64,000 bases of DNA from Terrihabitans soli (GTDB lineage: Bacteria > Pseudomonadota > Alphaproteobacteria > Rhizobiales > Methylopilaceae). Positions 21,801 through 31,337 of the stretch are shown in pieces. The position numbers were made by a program, and so were the translations under genes. Position 1 is the stretch's first letter. Every line of letters starts with the position of its first letter. Location: the NCBI RefSeq assembly GCF_014191545.1, contig NZ_AP023361.1:124001-188000 (forward strand). Direction: 5' to 3'. The notes beneath the pieces are model-generated. The model saw only the letters and a list, made by a program, of their open reading frames with translations. It searched no databases and was not told the origin of the DNA.

Positions 21801-22360
21801 CAGCGCACCTCTTTCATGGCGGTTTGAATGGCGGAAAGGCGAGTTTTCAGGGAGGCGTCGACCATGCGGCTGCCGAGCTGCACGATGATGCCGCCGATGA
21901 TCGAAGGATCGACCTTAACATCGATCTCAACATCCTGGCTGGTGACGTCCTTCAGAGCGGATTTGATGTCCTTCAGGCGGGCATCGTTCATCGGCTCGGC
22001 GACGGTCACCTTGGCGGTCAGCTCGCCGCGCGCCTTTGCAACGATCGCGCGGAAAGCGCGGATCATGGCGTCGACCGCAAACAGGCGGCGGTTCTTGGCG
22101 GCAAGCTTGATGAAATTGGCGGCAAGACCGGTGAATTTGGCCTTGTCGAAAATGGCGGAGATGGCAGCAAGCTGCTCTTCCGCCGAGAAAACGGGGCTTT
22201 TGACGAGGCGCTTCAGATCGGCGGAGCTATCGAGAAGCTCATCGAAACGCTGCAGATCTTTCAGAACGGCGTCGACGGATTTGGACTCCTCGGCAAGCTC
22301 ATACAGCGCCGTCGCGTAGCGGCCGGCCATGCTCGTCGGGGTCGCGTCGTTTGCTGACAC
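21800..22360 (-). CDS. atpH: F1 ATP synthase subunit delta
   Basis: 186 residues, the peripheral stalk connector (OSCP type). [20 protein letters not shown] is the family start and the C-terminal [20 protein letters not shown] is diagnostic. It is the first gene of the F1 operon. The F0 genes are not in this window, consistent with the split operons of alphaproteobacteria. Confidence 0.98.
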
Positions 22361-22574
22361 GGATGGCGATCTTTCGTCGTCCAGTTCAGGGGCTTGTTCA
22401 GGTCGCTTCCGGCCTGCCTAAACCCTTGAAATATCGTGGTGTTTTGGCCGCGGGAGCCAGTCTTGGAAAGCAGCCCCCGCAAACCGCGGGTTGACTAACA
22501 CGATGGCGTGAGTGGTGCAACACAACGAGGATGCGACTGAATGGCCACATAAATCAGCGCCGTTCTAAACAGCG

Positions 22575-24737
22575 CTACACAAAGCTCACCGGATCGACAT
22601 CGATCTGCACCTGCAGCGATCCGGGGGCTTTCGGCGCGTTCGCAAGCCATGAGCGGATGAAGCCCGAAAGATCGGTCGTGCGCGGCGCTTTGACGATCAA
22701 TCGCATGCGGTGACGGCCGCGGATCAGAGCCAAAGGCGGTTCGGCCGGCCCCAAAAGACGAATACCCGGCGTTTCCGGGAAAATCTGAGCGAGCGCGCGG
22801 GCATAGAGCTCGGCCTGTCTCTTATCCGGCGCCGAGACGATGAGACTGGCGAGCCTTCCGAACGGCGGCAGGGCCGCATCGGCCCGCGCTTCGATCTCGG
22901 CTTTATAGAAGGCTTCGCCATCATGCTTTTTCAGCGCCTGCATAACGGGATGGCCGGGATCGAAGGTCTGCACCACGCCGCGCCCGGGCTTTGCGCCGCG
23001 TCCGGCGCGTCCCGTCACCTGTTCGAGAAGCTGGAACGTGCGCTCGGCGGCCCGGGGGTCCGAGGTGCCGAGGCCGAGATCGCCGTCGACGACGCCGACC
23101 AGAGTGAGGTCCGGGAAGTTATGGCCCTTGGTCACGAGCTGGGTGCCGATAATGAGATCGACCTCATGCTTTGTGATGGCGTCGAGTTCGGCGCGCATGC
23201 GCTCGGCGCCGACGGTGATGTCGCTGGAGAGAACCGAGAGCCGCGCTTCGGGGAAAAGCTCGGCGGCTTCATCTCTTATGCGCTCCACGCCGGGGCCGAC
23301 CGCAGCGAGCTTGCCGGGCATTTCGCATTTCGGGCAGGCCGGCGGCACGTCTTCATGATGTCCGCAATGATGGCAGACGAGCTGGCGGCGGAATCGGTGC
23401 TCGACCAGCCAGGACGAACAGTTCGGACATTGAAACCGGTGGCCGCAGGCGCGGCAGAGCGTCAGCGGCGCAAAACCTCTTCTGTTGAGGAACAGCAGCG
23501 CCTGTTCGCCGCGCGCCAGAGTTTCGCGCACTTCGGTTTCGAGCGGCGGCGCGATCCAGCGATTGGGCGAGGGCGGATCGTCCCGAAGATCGAGAAGTTC
23601 GATATCGGGCAGCGAGCGCCCGCCATAGCGCTCGGCGAGAAGATGATGTCTGTACCGCCCGGCATCGGCATTGACGCGTGTTTCAATGGACGGCGTTGCG
23701 GAGACCAGAACCACAGGAATTTCGGAAATCTGCGCCCGCACCACCGCCATGTCGCGTGCGTGATAAACGGGCGTATCGTCCTGTTTGAAGCCGGTATCGT
23801 GCTCTTCGTCGACGATAATGACGCCGAGATCCTTGAACGGCAGAAACAGCGCCGAACGCGCGCCGACGACGATCTGTGTTTCGCCGGTCGCCGCGCCTTC
23901 CCAGGTGCGGGCGCGGCGCCTCGGCGCCACCGTCGAATGCCATTCGCCGGGCGGTGCGCCGAAGCGGGCGGCAACGCGGTCGATCATCACCCGCGTCAGC
24001 GCGATTTCCGGCAGCAATATCAGCGCCTGGCGTCCCCTGCGCACGGCTTCGGCGACCGCCTCCATATAGGTCTCGGTCTTGCCCGAGCCGGTGACGCCTT
24101 CGAGAAGATGCGGCGAAAACTTGCGCGCGCGTACGGACGCGATGAGTTCTTCCGCGACCTTCGCCTGTTCGGCATTGAGTTCGGGCTTGGCGAACTCCGC
24201 ATCGAGGCCGGAGCCGATCGGATCGGGCGGCAATTCGACAATGCGCAGCGCACCTTCTTTGATCAGCCCGTCGATCACGCCGACGGAGACGCCTGCTTCG
24301 CGCGCGAGATCGGATTTGATGCGCGCCAGATTATCTGACGCGGTCTTCAGCACGCGCTCGCGCGCCGCGGTCATGCGCGCGGGCGCATCGCCGGTCGTAA
24401 TGACAGCGCGCTTGGGCGATTCGTCGCCGGCATTGCGCGCCCCGCGCAGCGCGATGCGCAGCACCATGCCGGCGGGCGAGAGCGTGTAGCGCACCACCCA
24501 ATCGACGAACTTCAGAATTTCGGGCGGAAGCCTCGGGAGATCGTAAGCCGCCTCGACCGGCTTCAGTTTTTTCGCCGGCACATCCTCATCGCCCGGGCCC
24601 CAGACGACGCCGGCCTGCATGCCGCCGCCAAGCGGCACCTCGACGATGTCGCCGGGCTGCAGATCGAGCCCCTCGGGAACGGAATAGGTGAAGCTGCGGT
24701 CGAGGGCGACCGGCAGCAGAACCTCGGCGCGCTTCAT
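22575..24737 (-). CDS. priA: Primosomal protein N' (replication restart helicase)
   Basis: 720 residues. Superfamily 2 helicase with P-loop [15 protein letters not shown] and DEEH-type Walker B ([11 protein letters not shown]). The zinc-binding cysteine cluster is [13 protein letters not shown] followed by [17 protein letters not shown]. The N-terminal DNA-binding part begins [18 protein letters not shown]. It reloads DnaB at stalled forks. The start overlaps the stop of the VOC gene by ATGA. The 214-base gap to atpH contains no gene and should carry the atp promoter; I found no convincing -35/-10 pair there. Confidence 0.98.
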   Translation of the reverse strand: MKRAEVLLPVALDRSFTYSVPEGLDLQPGDIVEVPLGGGMQAGVVWGPGDEDVPAKKLKPVEAAYDLPRLPPEILKFVDWVVRYTLSPAGMVLRIALRGARNAGDESPKRAVITTGDAPARMTAARERVLKTASDNLARIKSDLAREAGVSVGVIDGLIKEGALRIVELPPDPIGSGLDAEFAKPELNAEQAKVAEELIASVRARKFSPHLLEGVTGSGKTETYMEAVAEAVRRGRQALILLPEIALTRVMIDRVAARFGAPPGEWHSTVAPRRRARTWEGAATGETQIVVGARSALFLPFKDLGVIIVDEEHDTGFKQDDTPVYHARDMAVVRAQISEIPVVLVSATPSIETRVNADAGRYRHHLLAERYGGRSLPDIELLDLRDDPPSPNRWIAPPLETEVRETLARGEQALLFLNRRGFAPLTLCRACGHRFQCPNCSSWLVEHRFRRQLVCHHCGHHEDVPPACPKCEMPGKLAAVGPGVERIRDEAAELFPEARLSVLSSDITVGAERMRAELDAITKHEVDLIIGTQLVTKGHNFPDLTLVGVVDGDLGLGTSDPRAAERTFQLLEQVTGRAGRGAKPGRGVVQTFDPGHPVMQALKKHDGEAFYKAEIEARADAALPPFGRLASLIVSAPDKRQAELYARALAQIFPETPGIRLLGPAEPPLALIRGRHRMRLIVKAPRTTDLSGFIRSWLANAPKAPGSLQVQIDVDPVSFV

Positions 24738-25126
24738 TCGGGTGTGTGGCAGACGGCCTCGATATTGTGGCCCTCGGGGTCGAGGACAAAGGCGCCGTAA
24801 TAGTTGGGATGGTAATGGGCGCGGATGCCGGGCGGACCGTTATCCCGGCCCCCGGCGGCTATCGCCGCTTTATAGAAGGCCTCGACCGCGGCGCGGTTTT
24901 CGGCGGCGAAGCAGACATGCACATGGGGGGTGGTCCGGCCCTCGGCGCCCAGCCAGAAATCCGGCTTGCCGCCCGGTCCGCCATAGCCGCAGGCCCTGTA
25001 GCCCGGATGCTCCTCCTGCTGGACCTCCATCACGATGGAAATGCCGAGAGGTTTCAGGGCGGCGGAGTAAAATGCCTTGGCGCCTTCATAATCTTCGACG
25101 GCGAACCCTATATGGTCGAGGATCAT
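24734..25126 (-). CDS. VOC family (glyoxalase/bleomycin resistance-like) protein
   Basis: 130 residues, one vicinal-oxygen-chelate fold. [20 protein letters not shown] is the usual first module and [17 protein letters not shown] the usual end with a metal-ligand Glu. Possible metal ligands are His5, a central His (in PHVHVCF) and Glu near the C-terminus. The true start is ATG at 25126; the much longer open frame upstream is only the antisense shadow of the transaldolase gene. Its stop overlaps the priA start. Substrate unknown. Confidence 0.9.
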   Translation of the reverse strand: MILDHIGFAVEDYEGAKAFYSAALKPLGISIVMEVQQEEHPGYRACGYGGPGGKPDFWLGAEGRTTPHVHVCFAAENRAAVEAFYKAAIAAGGRDNGPPGIRAHYHPNYYGAFVLDPEGHNIEAVCHTPE

Positions 25127-25204
25127 CCGCTTCTCTCTCGTCTCTCTTGCAAATGCGGGCGGGGCGAGCGATGCACGGCGCATCACGCGCGAGGAACTTA
25201 CGCC

Positions 25205-25858
25205 ATGAAATTCTTTGTCGATACCGCCGATATCGGGGAAATCCGGGACCTGGCCGAAACCGGCCTGATCGACGGTGTGACCACCAATCCCTCGCTGGTG
25301 CTGAAGGCCAACCGGCCCTATCCGACCATTCTGAAAGAGATTTGCGAAGTCGTGCCCGGCCCGGTCTCGGCCGAAGTCGCCGCGACCGATCTCGACGGCA
25401 TGCTCAAAGAAGGCCGGACGCTGGCCAAGATCGCCTCGAACATCGTCATCAAGGTGCCGCTGACCTGGGACGGGCTGAAAGCCTGCCGTGTTTTCCGCTC
25501 GGAAGGGACGATGGTCAATGTCACGCTCTGCTTCTCGGCCAATCAGGCGCTGCTCGCCGCCAAGGCCGGCGCCAGCTTCATCTCGCCCTTTATCGGCCGC
25601 CTCGACGACATCCATCTCGACGGCATGGAGCTGATCCAGGAAATCCGCACGATCTACGACAACTATCCGGACTTCGAGACCGAGATCCTCGCCGCCTCGA
25701 TCCGCACACCGCTTCACGTGAAGCAGGCCGCGATGATCGGCTCGGATGTCGCGACCTGCCCGGCGGCGGTCATCAAGAGCCTCGTCAATCATCCGCTGAC
25801 GGATAAGGGCCTCGCCCAGTTCGTCGCCGACTGGAAGAAGACGGGTCAGTCGATCTGA
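25205..25858 (+). CDS. Transaldolase/fructose-6-phosphate aldolase family
   Basis: 217 residues, the short FSA/TalC class. [20 protein letters not shown] and [11 protein letters not shown] are the family motifs. The Schiff-base lysine is in [15 protein letters not shown]. Length fits both MipB-like transaldolase and fructose-6-phosphate aldolase, so the exact reaction is not decided. In rhizobia a gene of this type sits beside priA. Divergent from the VOC gene with a 78-base shared upstream region. Confidence 0.92.
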   Translation: MKFFVDTADIGEIRDLAETGLIDGVTTNPSLVLKANRPYPTILKEICEVVPGPVSAEVAATDLDGMLKEGRTLAKIASNIVIKVPLTWDGLKACRVFRSEGTMVNVTLCFSANQALLAAKAGASFISPFIGRLDDIHLDGMELIQEIRTIYDNYPDFETEILAASIRTPLHVKQAAMIGSDVATCPAAVIKSLVNHPLTDKGLAQFVADWKKTGQSI

Positions 25859-25864
25859 TAGTTC

Positions 25865-26032
25865 ACCTCTCCCCGCCTGAACTCGGATGTTTCCGAGTTC
25901 AGCTCGTCTACGACCAAGTCGGGAACACCCGACTTGGTTTGGGGAGAGGTCGGCACGCAGTGCCGGGTGAGGGGCAAGTTCCAACGCGACGCCCCCTCAC
26001 CCCGGCCCTCTCCCCGCGCGCGGGAGGAGGGA
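25865..26032 (+). repeat. Composite palindromic repeat element
   Basis: ACCTCTCCCC (25865-25874) is inverted at 25941-25950 and encloses two smaller perfect hairpins: GAACTCGGA/TCCGAGTTC (25879-25887, 25892-25900) and CCAAGTCGGG/CCCGACTTGG (25914-25923, 25928-25937). Downstream, 25990-26032 has the CCCCTCACCCC and CCCTCTCCCC text of a widespread intergenic repeat, with an imperfect fold to GGGAGGAGGGAG. Typical of dispersed, non-coding intergenic elements. Confidence 0.75.
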
Positions 26033-26052
26033 GAATGCTCACTCCTCTTTAA

Positions 26053-27027
26053 ATGCCCAAGCTCCATATTAGAGCGATGCAGATCGATCTTCCCGCCGCA
26101 TCCGACGTGAAGGCGCAGTTCGCCTCCTGGATCGCCCATCTCGCCGATGAGCGGCGGCTGTCCGAGCTGACGGTCGAGGCCTATGGCCGGGATGTGCGCT
26201 TCTTTCTCGGCTTCCTGCAGGAGCATCTCGGCGGCCCGCCTTCGCTGAACGATCTCGACACGCTGAAGCCGCGCGACATCCGCGCGTTTCTCGCCCGCAG
26301 ACGAACCGAGGGCCTGTCGAGCCGCTCGGTGATGCGGGCGCTGGCGGCCTCGCGCAGCTTCGCCCGCTTCCTCGAACGGGCCGGCAATGGCTCGGCTTCG
26401 GCTTTGGCTGCCATCCGCGCCCCGAAAATCGCCCGCAGCCTGCCCAAACCCCTGACGGCGTCGGCCGCCCGGAAAATGACCGACACCGAGACACGGGCCG
26501 GCGATCCGCGCGAGCCCTGGGTCCTGGCCCGCGATGCGGCGGTGATCGCTCTCTTATATGGATGCGGACTTCGTATCGCCGAGGCGCTGTCGCTGACCCG
26601 GCGCGAGGCGCCCTCGAAGAGCCAGCGCGCTTTGAGGGTTACCGGCAAAGGCGGCAAGACGCGGCAGGTGCCGGTGATCGACAGCGTGGTGCAGGCGGTG
26701 GAGGACTATATCGCCCTGTGCCCCTGGACGCTTGAGCCCGACGGGCCGCTGTTTCTCGGCGCCAAAGGCGGCCCCCTATCGCCGCGCATCGTCCAGCGGG
26801 CGATGCAGGAGATGCGCTCGGCGCTCGGCCTGCCGGAGACCGCGACCCCGCATGCGCTGCGCCATTCCTTTGCGACCCATCTCCTGGCGCGGGGCGGGGA
26901 TCTCCGCTCGATTCAGGAGCTTTTGGGCCATTCCAGCCTGTCGACCACCCAGATCTATACCGAGGTCGATGCGGCCAAGCTGATCGCGGTCCATGCCGCC
27001 GCCCACCCAAGGGCACGATCCGCTTGA
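26053..27027 (+). CDS. xerC: Tyrosine recombinase XerC
   Basis: 324 residues, resolves chromosome dimers at dif. An N-terminal SAM-like binding domain (about 20-115) is followed by the catalytic domain with Arg174 (GCGLRIAEALS), Lys199/202 (GKGGKTR), His267 and Arg270 (PHALRHSFATHLL), His293 (LLGHSSL) and Tyr302 (TQIYTEV). All catalytic residues are present. I assign XerC from gene neighbourhood (priA side); XerD cannot be excluded. Start at 26053 or at the in-frame ATG 26077; neither has a clear Shine-Dalgarno. Confidence 0.92.
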   Translation: MPKLHIRAMQIDLPAASDVKAQFASWIAHLADERRLSELTVEAYGRDVRFFLGFLQEHLGGPPSLNDLDTLKPRDIRAFLARRRTEGLSSRSVMRALAASRSFARFLERAGNGSASALAAIRAPKIARSLPKPLTASAARKMTDTETRAGDPREPWVLARDAAVIALLYGCGLRIAEALSLTRREAPSKSQRALRVTGKGGKTRQVPVIDSVVQAVEDYIALCPWTLEPDGPLFLGAKGGPLSPRIVQRAMQEMRSALGLPETATPHALRHSFATHLLARGGDLRSIQELLGHSSLSTTQIYTEVDAAKLIAVHAAAHPRARSA

Positions 27028-27036
27028 GCCTGAAGC

Positions 27037-27058
27037 CATATTTCCGCGCTGAAATATG
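27037..27058 (+). terminator. AT-rich hairpin after xerC
   Basis: CATATTTC (27037-27044) and GAAATATG (27051-27058) form an 8-bp perfect stem with a 6-base loop, 10 bases after the xerC stop. A T5 run follows only ten bases later, so termination is uncertain. Confidence 0.4.
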
Positions 27059-27130
27059 AATCGCAATTTTTGGGAAACATCCGCCCCTTAAGACGTTGTC
27101 CATCGAATTTGGTTTCTGGGGCTCACAACA

Positions 27131-27268
27131 ATGTCGCTGAAGCGCACTCTCCTGATGGTCGCCGCCTACTTCATGGCGCTGAGCTTTATGGCTCTGCCGT
27201 TCATGCTGATCGAGGCGGATGCCCAAATTGCGCCGGCGGCGGTGATTGAGCAGCTCCAGCAGCAGTAG
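27131..27268 (+). CDS. 45-residue hydrophobic micro-protein
   Basis: Reading directly from ATG 27131 to TAG 27266-27268 gives 45 residues starting MSLKRTLLMVAAYFMALSFM. A basic N-terminus and a long hydrophobic stretch to about residue 27 resemble an uncleaved membrane anchor or a signal peptide, followed by a Gln-rich tail (EQLQQQ). A strong terminator (27312-27338) follows 44 bases later, which supports a discrete transcript. No family is recognised and the Shine-Dalgarno is weak, so coding is plausible but not proven. Confidence 0.5.
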   Translation: MSLKRTLLMVAAYFMALSFMALPFMLIEADAQIAPAAVIEQLQQQ

Positions 27269-27311
27269 TTTTCTTCCCAAGGACTCGAGACCCTCGCGGA
27301 GAAACGAAAAG

Positions 27312-27338
27312 GGCCCGGCTTGTAGAGCCGGGCCTTTT
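27312..27338. terminator. Bidirectional terminator between the micro-gene and terC
   Basis: GGCCCGGCT (27312-27320) and AGCCGGGCC (27326-27334) form a 9-bp stem with a TGTAG loop. TTTT follows on the plus strand and AAAA precedes it, so it can stop both the rightward micro-gene and the leftward terC transcript. Confidence 0.9.
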
Positions 27339-27359
27339 CCGCATTTGGAGCCATCCGCA

Positions 27360-28094
27360 TCAGGCCGTTTTGCGGTTTCGCCTCGCGAAGAGGTTCAGCG
27401 CCTCGATCAGCGCCGAGAAGGCCATGGCCGCATAGATATAGCCCTTCGGGATTTTGACTCCGAAGCCGTCGGCAATCAGCGCAACACCGATCAAGAGCAA
27501 AAAGCCCAGCGCCAGCATGATCACGGTCGGATGGCGGCCGATGAAATTACCGAGCGGGTCGGCGGCGAGCAGCATCACGCTGACGGTGACGAGCACCGCC
27601 ACGATCATGATCGGCACATGCTCGGTCATGCCGACCGCAGTGACGATGCTGTCGATCGAGAAGACGAGATCGAGCACGAGGATCTGGCCGATGGTCGCGG
27701 CAACGGTGAGTTCCGCCGCGCGGGATTCGAACATATCGCCCTCTTCGGGCGGCTCCATATGGTGATGGATTTCCTTCGTCGCTTTCCAGACGAGGAAGAG
27801 GCCGCCGCCGATCAAGATGATGTCGCGCCAGGAAATCTCATTGCCGAACACCGAGAACAATGGCGCGGTCAGGCCGATAATCCACGCAATGACGAAGAGC
27901 AGCGCAATGCGCATGCCGACCGCCATGCCGATGCCGAGGCGCCGCGCGAACGAGCGCCGCTCGGGCGGCAGCTTGTTGGTGAGGATCGAGATAAAAAGAA
28001 GATTGTCGATGCCGAGCACGACTTCCATCGTGATCAGCGCCAGCAATGCCGCCCAGGCAGCGGGATCGGCAAGCAGCGTAAAAATATAGTCCAT
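27360..28094 (-). CDS. TerC family integral membrane protein
   Basis: 244 residues with about seven membrane helices. The acidic membrane motifs [14 protein letters not shown] (about 24-37) and [15 protein letters not shown] are the TerC signatures, linked to metal (Mn) export or tellurite phenotypes in other bacteria. A cytoplasmic loop with [11 protein letters not shown] could bind metal. It follows lpdA in the same direction, with a GC-rich hairpin in the 100-base gap. Function here is inferred only from the family. Confidence 0.9.
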   Translation of the reverse strand: MDYIFTLLADPAAWAALLALITMEVVLGIDNLLFISILTNKLPPERRSFARRLGIGMAVGMRIALLFVIAWIIGLTAPLFSVFGNEISWRDIILIGGGLFLVWKATKEIHHHMEPPEEGDMFESRAAELTVAATIGQILVLDLVFSIDSIVTAVGMTEHVPIMIVAVLVTVSVMLLAADPLGNFIGRHPTVIMLALGFLLLIGVALIADGFGVKIPKGYIYAAMAFSALIEALNLFARRNRKTA

Positions 28095-28194
28095 CGCTCA
28101 GGAAGATGGAGGGCAGAGCGCCGCCCGCAAGGGGCGGCGCGCCGATACCTCAGTCTACCGTATAAATACAGGGTGCCGGATTACATATGCCCGA

Positions 28195-29598
28195 TCACAT
28201 ATGAATCGCGCGCTTATCGACGGCGAGCGCTGCTTCCTTCACCGCTTCGCTTAAAGTCGGATGCGCATGGCAGGTGCGGGCGATGTCTTCGGACGATGCG
28301 CCGAATTCCATGCCGAGCGCAGCCTCCGCGATAAGGGTTCCGGCTTCCGGGCCGATGATATGTACGCCGAGCACCTTGTCGGTCGTGGCGTCGGCAAGGA
28401 TTTTTACGAAACCGTCCGTCGTGTCGTTCGCCTTGGCGCGGCCGTTCGCGGTGAACGGGAACTTGCCGATACTGTAAGCGGTGCCGGCGGTCTTCAGTTC
28501 TTCTTCCGTCTGACCGACGCTGGCGACTTCCGGATAGGTGTAGACGACGCTCGGTATGACGCCGTAATTCACATGGCCCGCTTTGCCGGCGAGAATCTCG
28601 GCAACCGCCATGCCTTCGTCTTCGGCTTTGTGAGCGAGCATCGGTCCGGCGATGACGTCGCCGATGGCGTAAATACCGTTGACCGAGGTCTTGAAATGGC
28701 CGTCGGTCTTGACGCGGCCGCGCTCGTCGAGCTGAACGCCCAGCTTGTCGAGGCCGAGACCTGCCGTATACGGCACGCGGCCGATGGCGACGAGAACAAC
28801 ATCGGCTTCGATCACTTCCGCTTTGCCGCCGGCGGCGGGTTCGATCGTCGCCTTCAGGGTCTTGCCCGACCCATCGACGCCGGTGACCTTCGAGCCGAGT
28901 TTGAAAGTGATGCCCTGTTTGGACTGCAGGCGTTCGAACTGGCGAGCCACTTCCGTATCCATGCCGGGCAGGATGCGGTCGAGGAATTCGACGACGGTGA
29001 CCTCAGAGCCAAGGCGACGCCAGACCGAGCCGAGCTCAAGGCCGATCACGCCCGCGCCGATGACGAGCAGCTTGCCCGGCACTTTCGACAGCTCAAGCGC
29101 GCCGGTCGAGGAGACGATCCTCTTCTCGTCGATCTCGACGCCTTTGAGGCGCGTGACGTCGGATCCCGTCGCGATGACGATGTTTTTCGTCGTGATCTCG
29201 GTCGCGTTGCCTTTCTCGGGCTTGATCGAAATCTTGCCGGGTGCGGTGATCGTGCCGGCGCCGAAATGCACATCGATCTTGTTCTTCTTCATCAGGAAGT
29301 CGACGCCCTTCACATTGCCGTCGACGCCCTTCTGCTTGAAGGCCTGCATGGTCTTCAGATCAAGTTTCGGCGAAACGCCGATGCCCATGCCGCCGAATTT
29401 GTGTTCGGCTTCTTCAAAGAGATGCGAGGCGTGCAGCAGCGCTTTCGACGGAATGCAGCCGATGTTCAGGCAGGTGCCGCCAAGCGTTGCGCGTTTTTCG
29501 ACGACGGCGGTTTTCAGCCCGAGCTGCGCCGCGCGGATGGCGCAGACATAGCCGCCGGGGCCGGTGCCGATAACGACGAGATCGTAAGTGTCAGCCAT
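28195..29598 (-). CDS. lpdA: Dihydrolipoyl dehydrogenase (E3)
   Basis: 467 residues, reoxidises lipoyl groups of 2-oxoacid dehydrogenases. FAD-binding [17 protein letters not shown], the redox disulfide Cys43/Cys48 ([13 protein letters not shown]), a second Rossmann motif [13 protein letters not shown] and the C-terminal His-Glu pair (HAHPTLSEA) are all seen. It lies downstream of sucA-sucB with a MAPEG gene between, so it is probably the E3 of the 2-oxoglutarate complex. Confidence 0.98.
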   Translation of the reverse strand: MADTYDLVVIGTGPGGYVCAIRAAQLGLKTAVVEKRATLGGTCLNIGCIPSKALLHASHLFEEAEHKFGGMGIGVSPKLDLKTMQAFKQKGVDGNVKGVDFLMKKNKIDVHFGAGTITAPGKISIKPEKGNATEITTKNIVIATGSDVTRLKGVEIDEKRIVSSTGALELSKVPGKLLVIGAGVIGLELGSVWRRLGSEVTVVEFLDRILPGMDTEVARQFERLQSKQGITFKLGSKVTGVDGSGKTLKATIEPAAGGKAEVIEADVVLVAIGRVPYTAGLGLDKLGVQLDERGRVKTDGHFKTSVNGIYAIGDVIAGPMLAHKAEDEGMAVAEILAGKAGHVNYGVIPSVVYTYPEVASVGQTEEELKTAGTAYSIGKFPFTANGRAKANDTTDGFVKILADATTDKVLGVHIIGPEAGTLIAEAALGMEFGASSEDIARTCHAHPTLSEAVKEAALAVDKRAIHM

Positions 29599-29610
29599 AA
29601 TTTTTCAAAC

Positions 29611-30012
29611 TCACATGAAGAGCGCGATGAACATCAGGAAGAGGCCAAGGGCGGCCACAACCCAGACCGCGGAACGGATATAGGGAATGCCCATGAGATA
29701 TAGCGGTATGTAGACAAGACGAGCGAGAAGCCAGATCCAGGCTCCGGTCGTGGCAATTCCGCCGGTCTTGTTCAGAACGGCGAGCGCCAGCGAAAGCGCG
29801 ATCAAGGCGGTGAAGGTTTCAAGATAGTTTTTCAGTGCGCGCTCGGCGCGTCCGGCATAGAGACCTTTCACTTGAATGCGCTCGTCGCGCGCGCTGGCGT
29901 TCCAGGCGCGGCCGAGTTCCATCGTCGCCAGGATCGCCTGCAGCGAGATGTGGAAGAAGAGAAGGGCGACCCCGAGGGCGAGGACGACGATCTCTTGAGG
30001 CATTGAAGGCAT
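29611..30012 (-). CDS. MAPEG family membrane protein
   Basis: 133 residues, four hydrophobic helices. ERALKNYLETFTALIAL is the MAPEG core motif, and the segment RLVYIPLYLMGIPYIRS is its usual partner. Known MAPEG members are glutathione-linked, but bacterial ones are mostly untested. It sits between sucB and lpdA, ending 12 bases upstream of the lpdA start, so it is probably part of that transcript. Confidence 0.9.
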   Translation of the reverse strand: MPSMPQEIVVLALGVALLFFHISLQAILATMELGRAWNASARDERIQVKGLYAGRAERALKNYLETFTALIALSLALAVLNKTGGIATTGAWIWLLARLVYIPLYLMGIPYIRSAVWVVAALGLFLMFIALFM

Positions 30013-30021
30013 TTTGCGCTC

Positions 30022-31293
30022 TTACAGATCGAGCACGAGGCGCGCGGGATCCTCGAGAGCTTCCTTGACCTTGACGAGGAAGGTGACGGCGCCCTGGCCG
30101 TCGACCACGCGGTGATCGTAAGTCAGTGCCAGATACATCATCGGCCGCGCCACGATCTCGCCATTGCGCACGACCGGGCGCTGCTCGATGCGATGCATGC
30201 CGAGAATGCCCGATTGCGGCGCGTTGAGGATCGGCATCGACATCAGCGAGCCATACACGCCGCCATTCGAGATGGTGAACGTGCCGCCTTGCATGTCTTC
30301 GATGCCGAGATGGCCTTCGCGTGCCTTCTTGCCGGCTTCGACAATGGCGCGTTCGATCTCGGGCAGGGTCTTCTTGTCGACATCGCGCACGACCGGCACG
30401 ACAAGGCCGCGCTCGGTGCCGACGGCGATGCCCATATGGTAGTAGTTCTTGAAGACGAGGTCGTCGCCGTCGATCTCGGCGTTGACGGCCGGAACCTCTT
30501 TCAGCGCGTGCACGCAGGCCTTGGTGAACAGGCCCATGAAGCCGAGCTTCACGCCGTGGCGCTTTTCGAAATCGTCCTTGTAATGCGAGCGCAGCTCCAT
30601 CACGGCGGTCATGTCGACATCGTTATAAGTCGTCAGCAGGGCCGCGGTGTTCTGCGCATCCTTCAGGCGGCGCGCGATGGTCTGGCGCAGGCGCGTCATG
30701 CGCACGCGCTCTTCGCGCTCTACATCGGCCGGAGCGGAAGGCGCGCGCGGCGCGGCGGGAGCCGAAGGAGCCGATGCGGCTGGGCGCGACTGCGCACCAC
30801 CCTGAATGACCGACAGCATGTCGCCTTTGGTCACGCGGCCGTCTTTGCCGGTTCCCGATGCCGGCGGGCTGACGCCCGATTCCGCCGCGAGACGGCGCAC
30901 GGACGGCGCCTGATCGTCGGCAGATTTCGGAACCGCGCGCGGCTTCACCTCTTCTTCGGCAGCTTTGATCGGCTTTGCCGTATCGGTCTTCTCGTTCGGG
31001 TTACCGGTGCCGCCGGATTTCTTCTCGGCGCTGCCGTTGGAGGCGGCAGCAGACGCGCCGGCATCGATGGCGCCGAGCTTTGCGCCGACATTGACGGTGT
31101 CGCCTTCCTTGGCGGCGATTTCGGACAGAACACCGGCGGCGGGCGCCGGCACTTCCACCGTCACCTTGTCGGTTTCAAGCTCGACCAGCGGCTCGTCGGC
31201 TTTGACGGCATCGCCCGGCTTCTTGAACCACTTGCCGATCGTGGCCTCGGTGACGCTTTCACCCAGAGCCGGTACGCGAATTTCGGTTGCCAT
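30022..31293 (-). CDS. sucB: 2-oxoglutarate dehydrogenase E2 (dihydrolipoyl succinyltransferase)
   Basis: 423 residues. N-terminal lipoyl domain with the lipoylated Lys in [11 protein letters not shown] (about residue 43), Ala/Lys-rich linker, E3/E1-binding domain (about 130-165, [14 protein letters not shown]) and the catalytic domain whose HRVVDG motif is near the C-terminus. Transfers succinyl groups to CoA. Gap of 44 bases from sucA. Normal length and all key residues present. Confidence 0.98.
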   Translation of the reverse strand: MATEIRVPALGESVTEATIGKWFKKPGDAVKADEPLVELETDKVTVEVPAPAAGVLSEIAAKEGDTVNVGAKLGAIDAGASAAASNGSAEKKSGGTGNPNEKTDTAKPIKAAEEEVKPRAVPKSADDQAPSVRRLAAESGVSPPASGTGKDGRVTKGDMLSVIQGGAQSRPAASAPSAPAAPRAPSAPADVEREERVRMTRLRQTIARRLKDAQNTAALLTTYNDVDMTAVMELRSHYKDDFEKRHGVKLGFMGLFTKACVHALKEVPAVNAEIDGDDLVFKNYYHMGIAVGTERGLVVPVVRDVDKKTLPEIERAIVEAGKKAREGHLGIEDMQGGTFTISNGGVYGSLMSMPILNAPQSGILGMHRIEQRPVVRNGEIVARPMMYLALTYDHRVVDGQGAVTFLVKVKEALEDPARLVLDL

Positions 31294-31337
31294 TTTTCAC
31301 CTGTTGGCGGCGCCAAGGCCGCTTGTGCCGCTAGTAA

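Noticed and set aside
24746-25204. N-terminal extension of the transaldolase frame
   Set aside because: The extension is antisense to the VOC gene. The family start [10 protein letters not shown] is at 25205.
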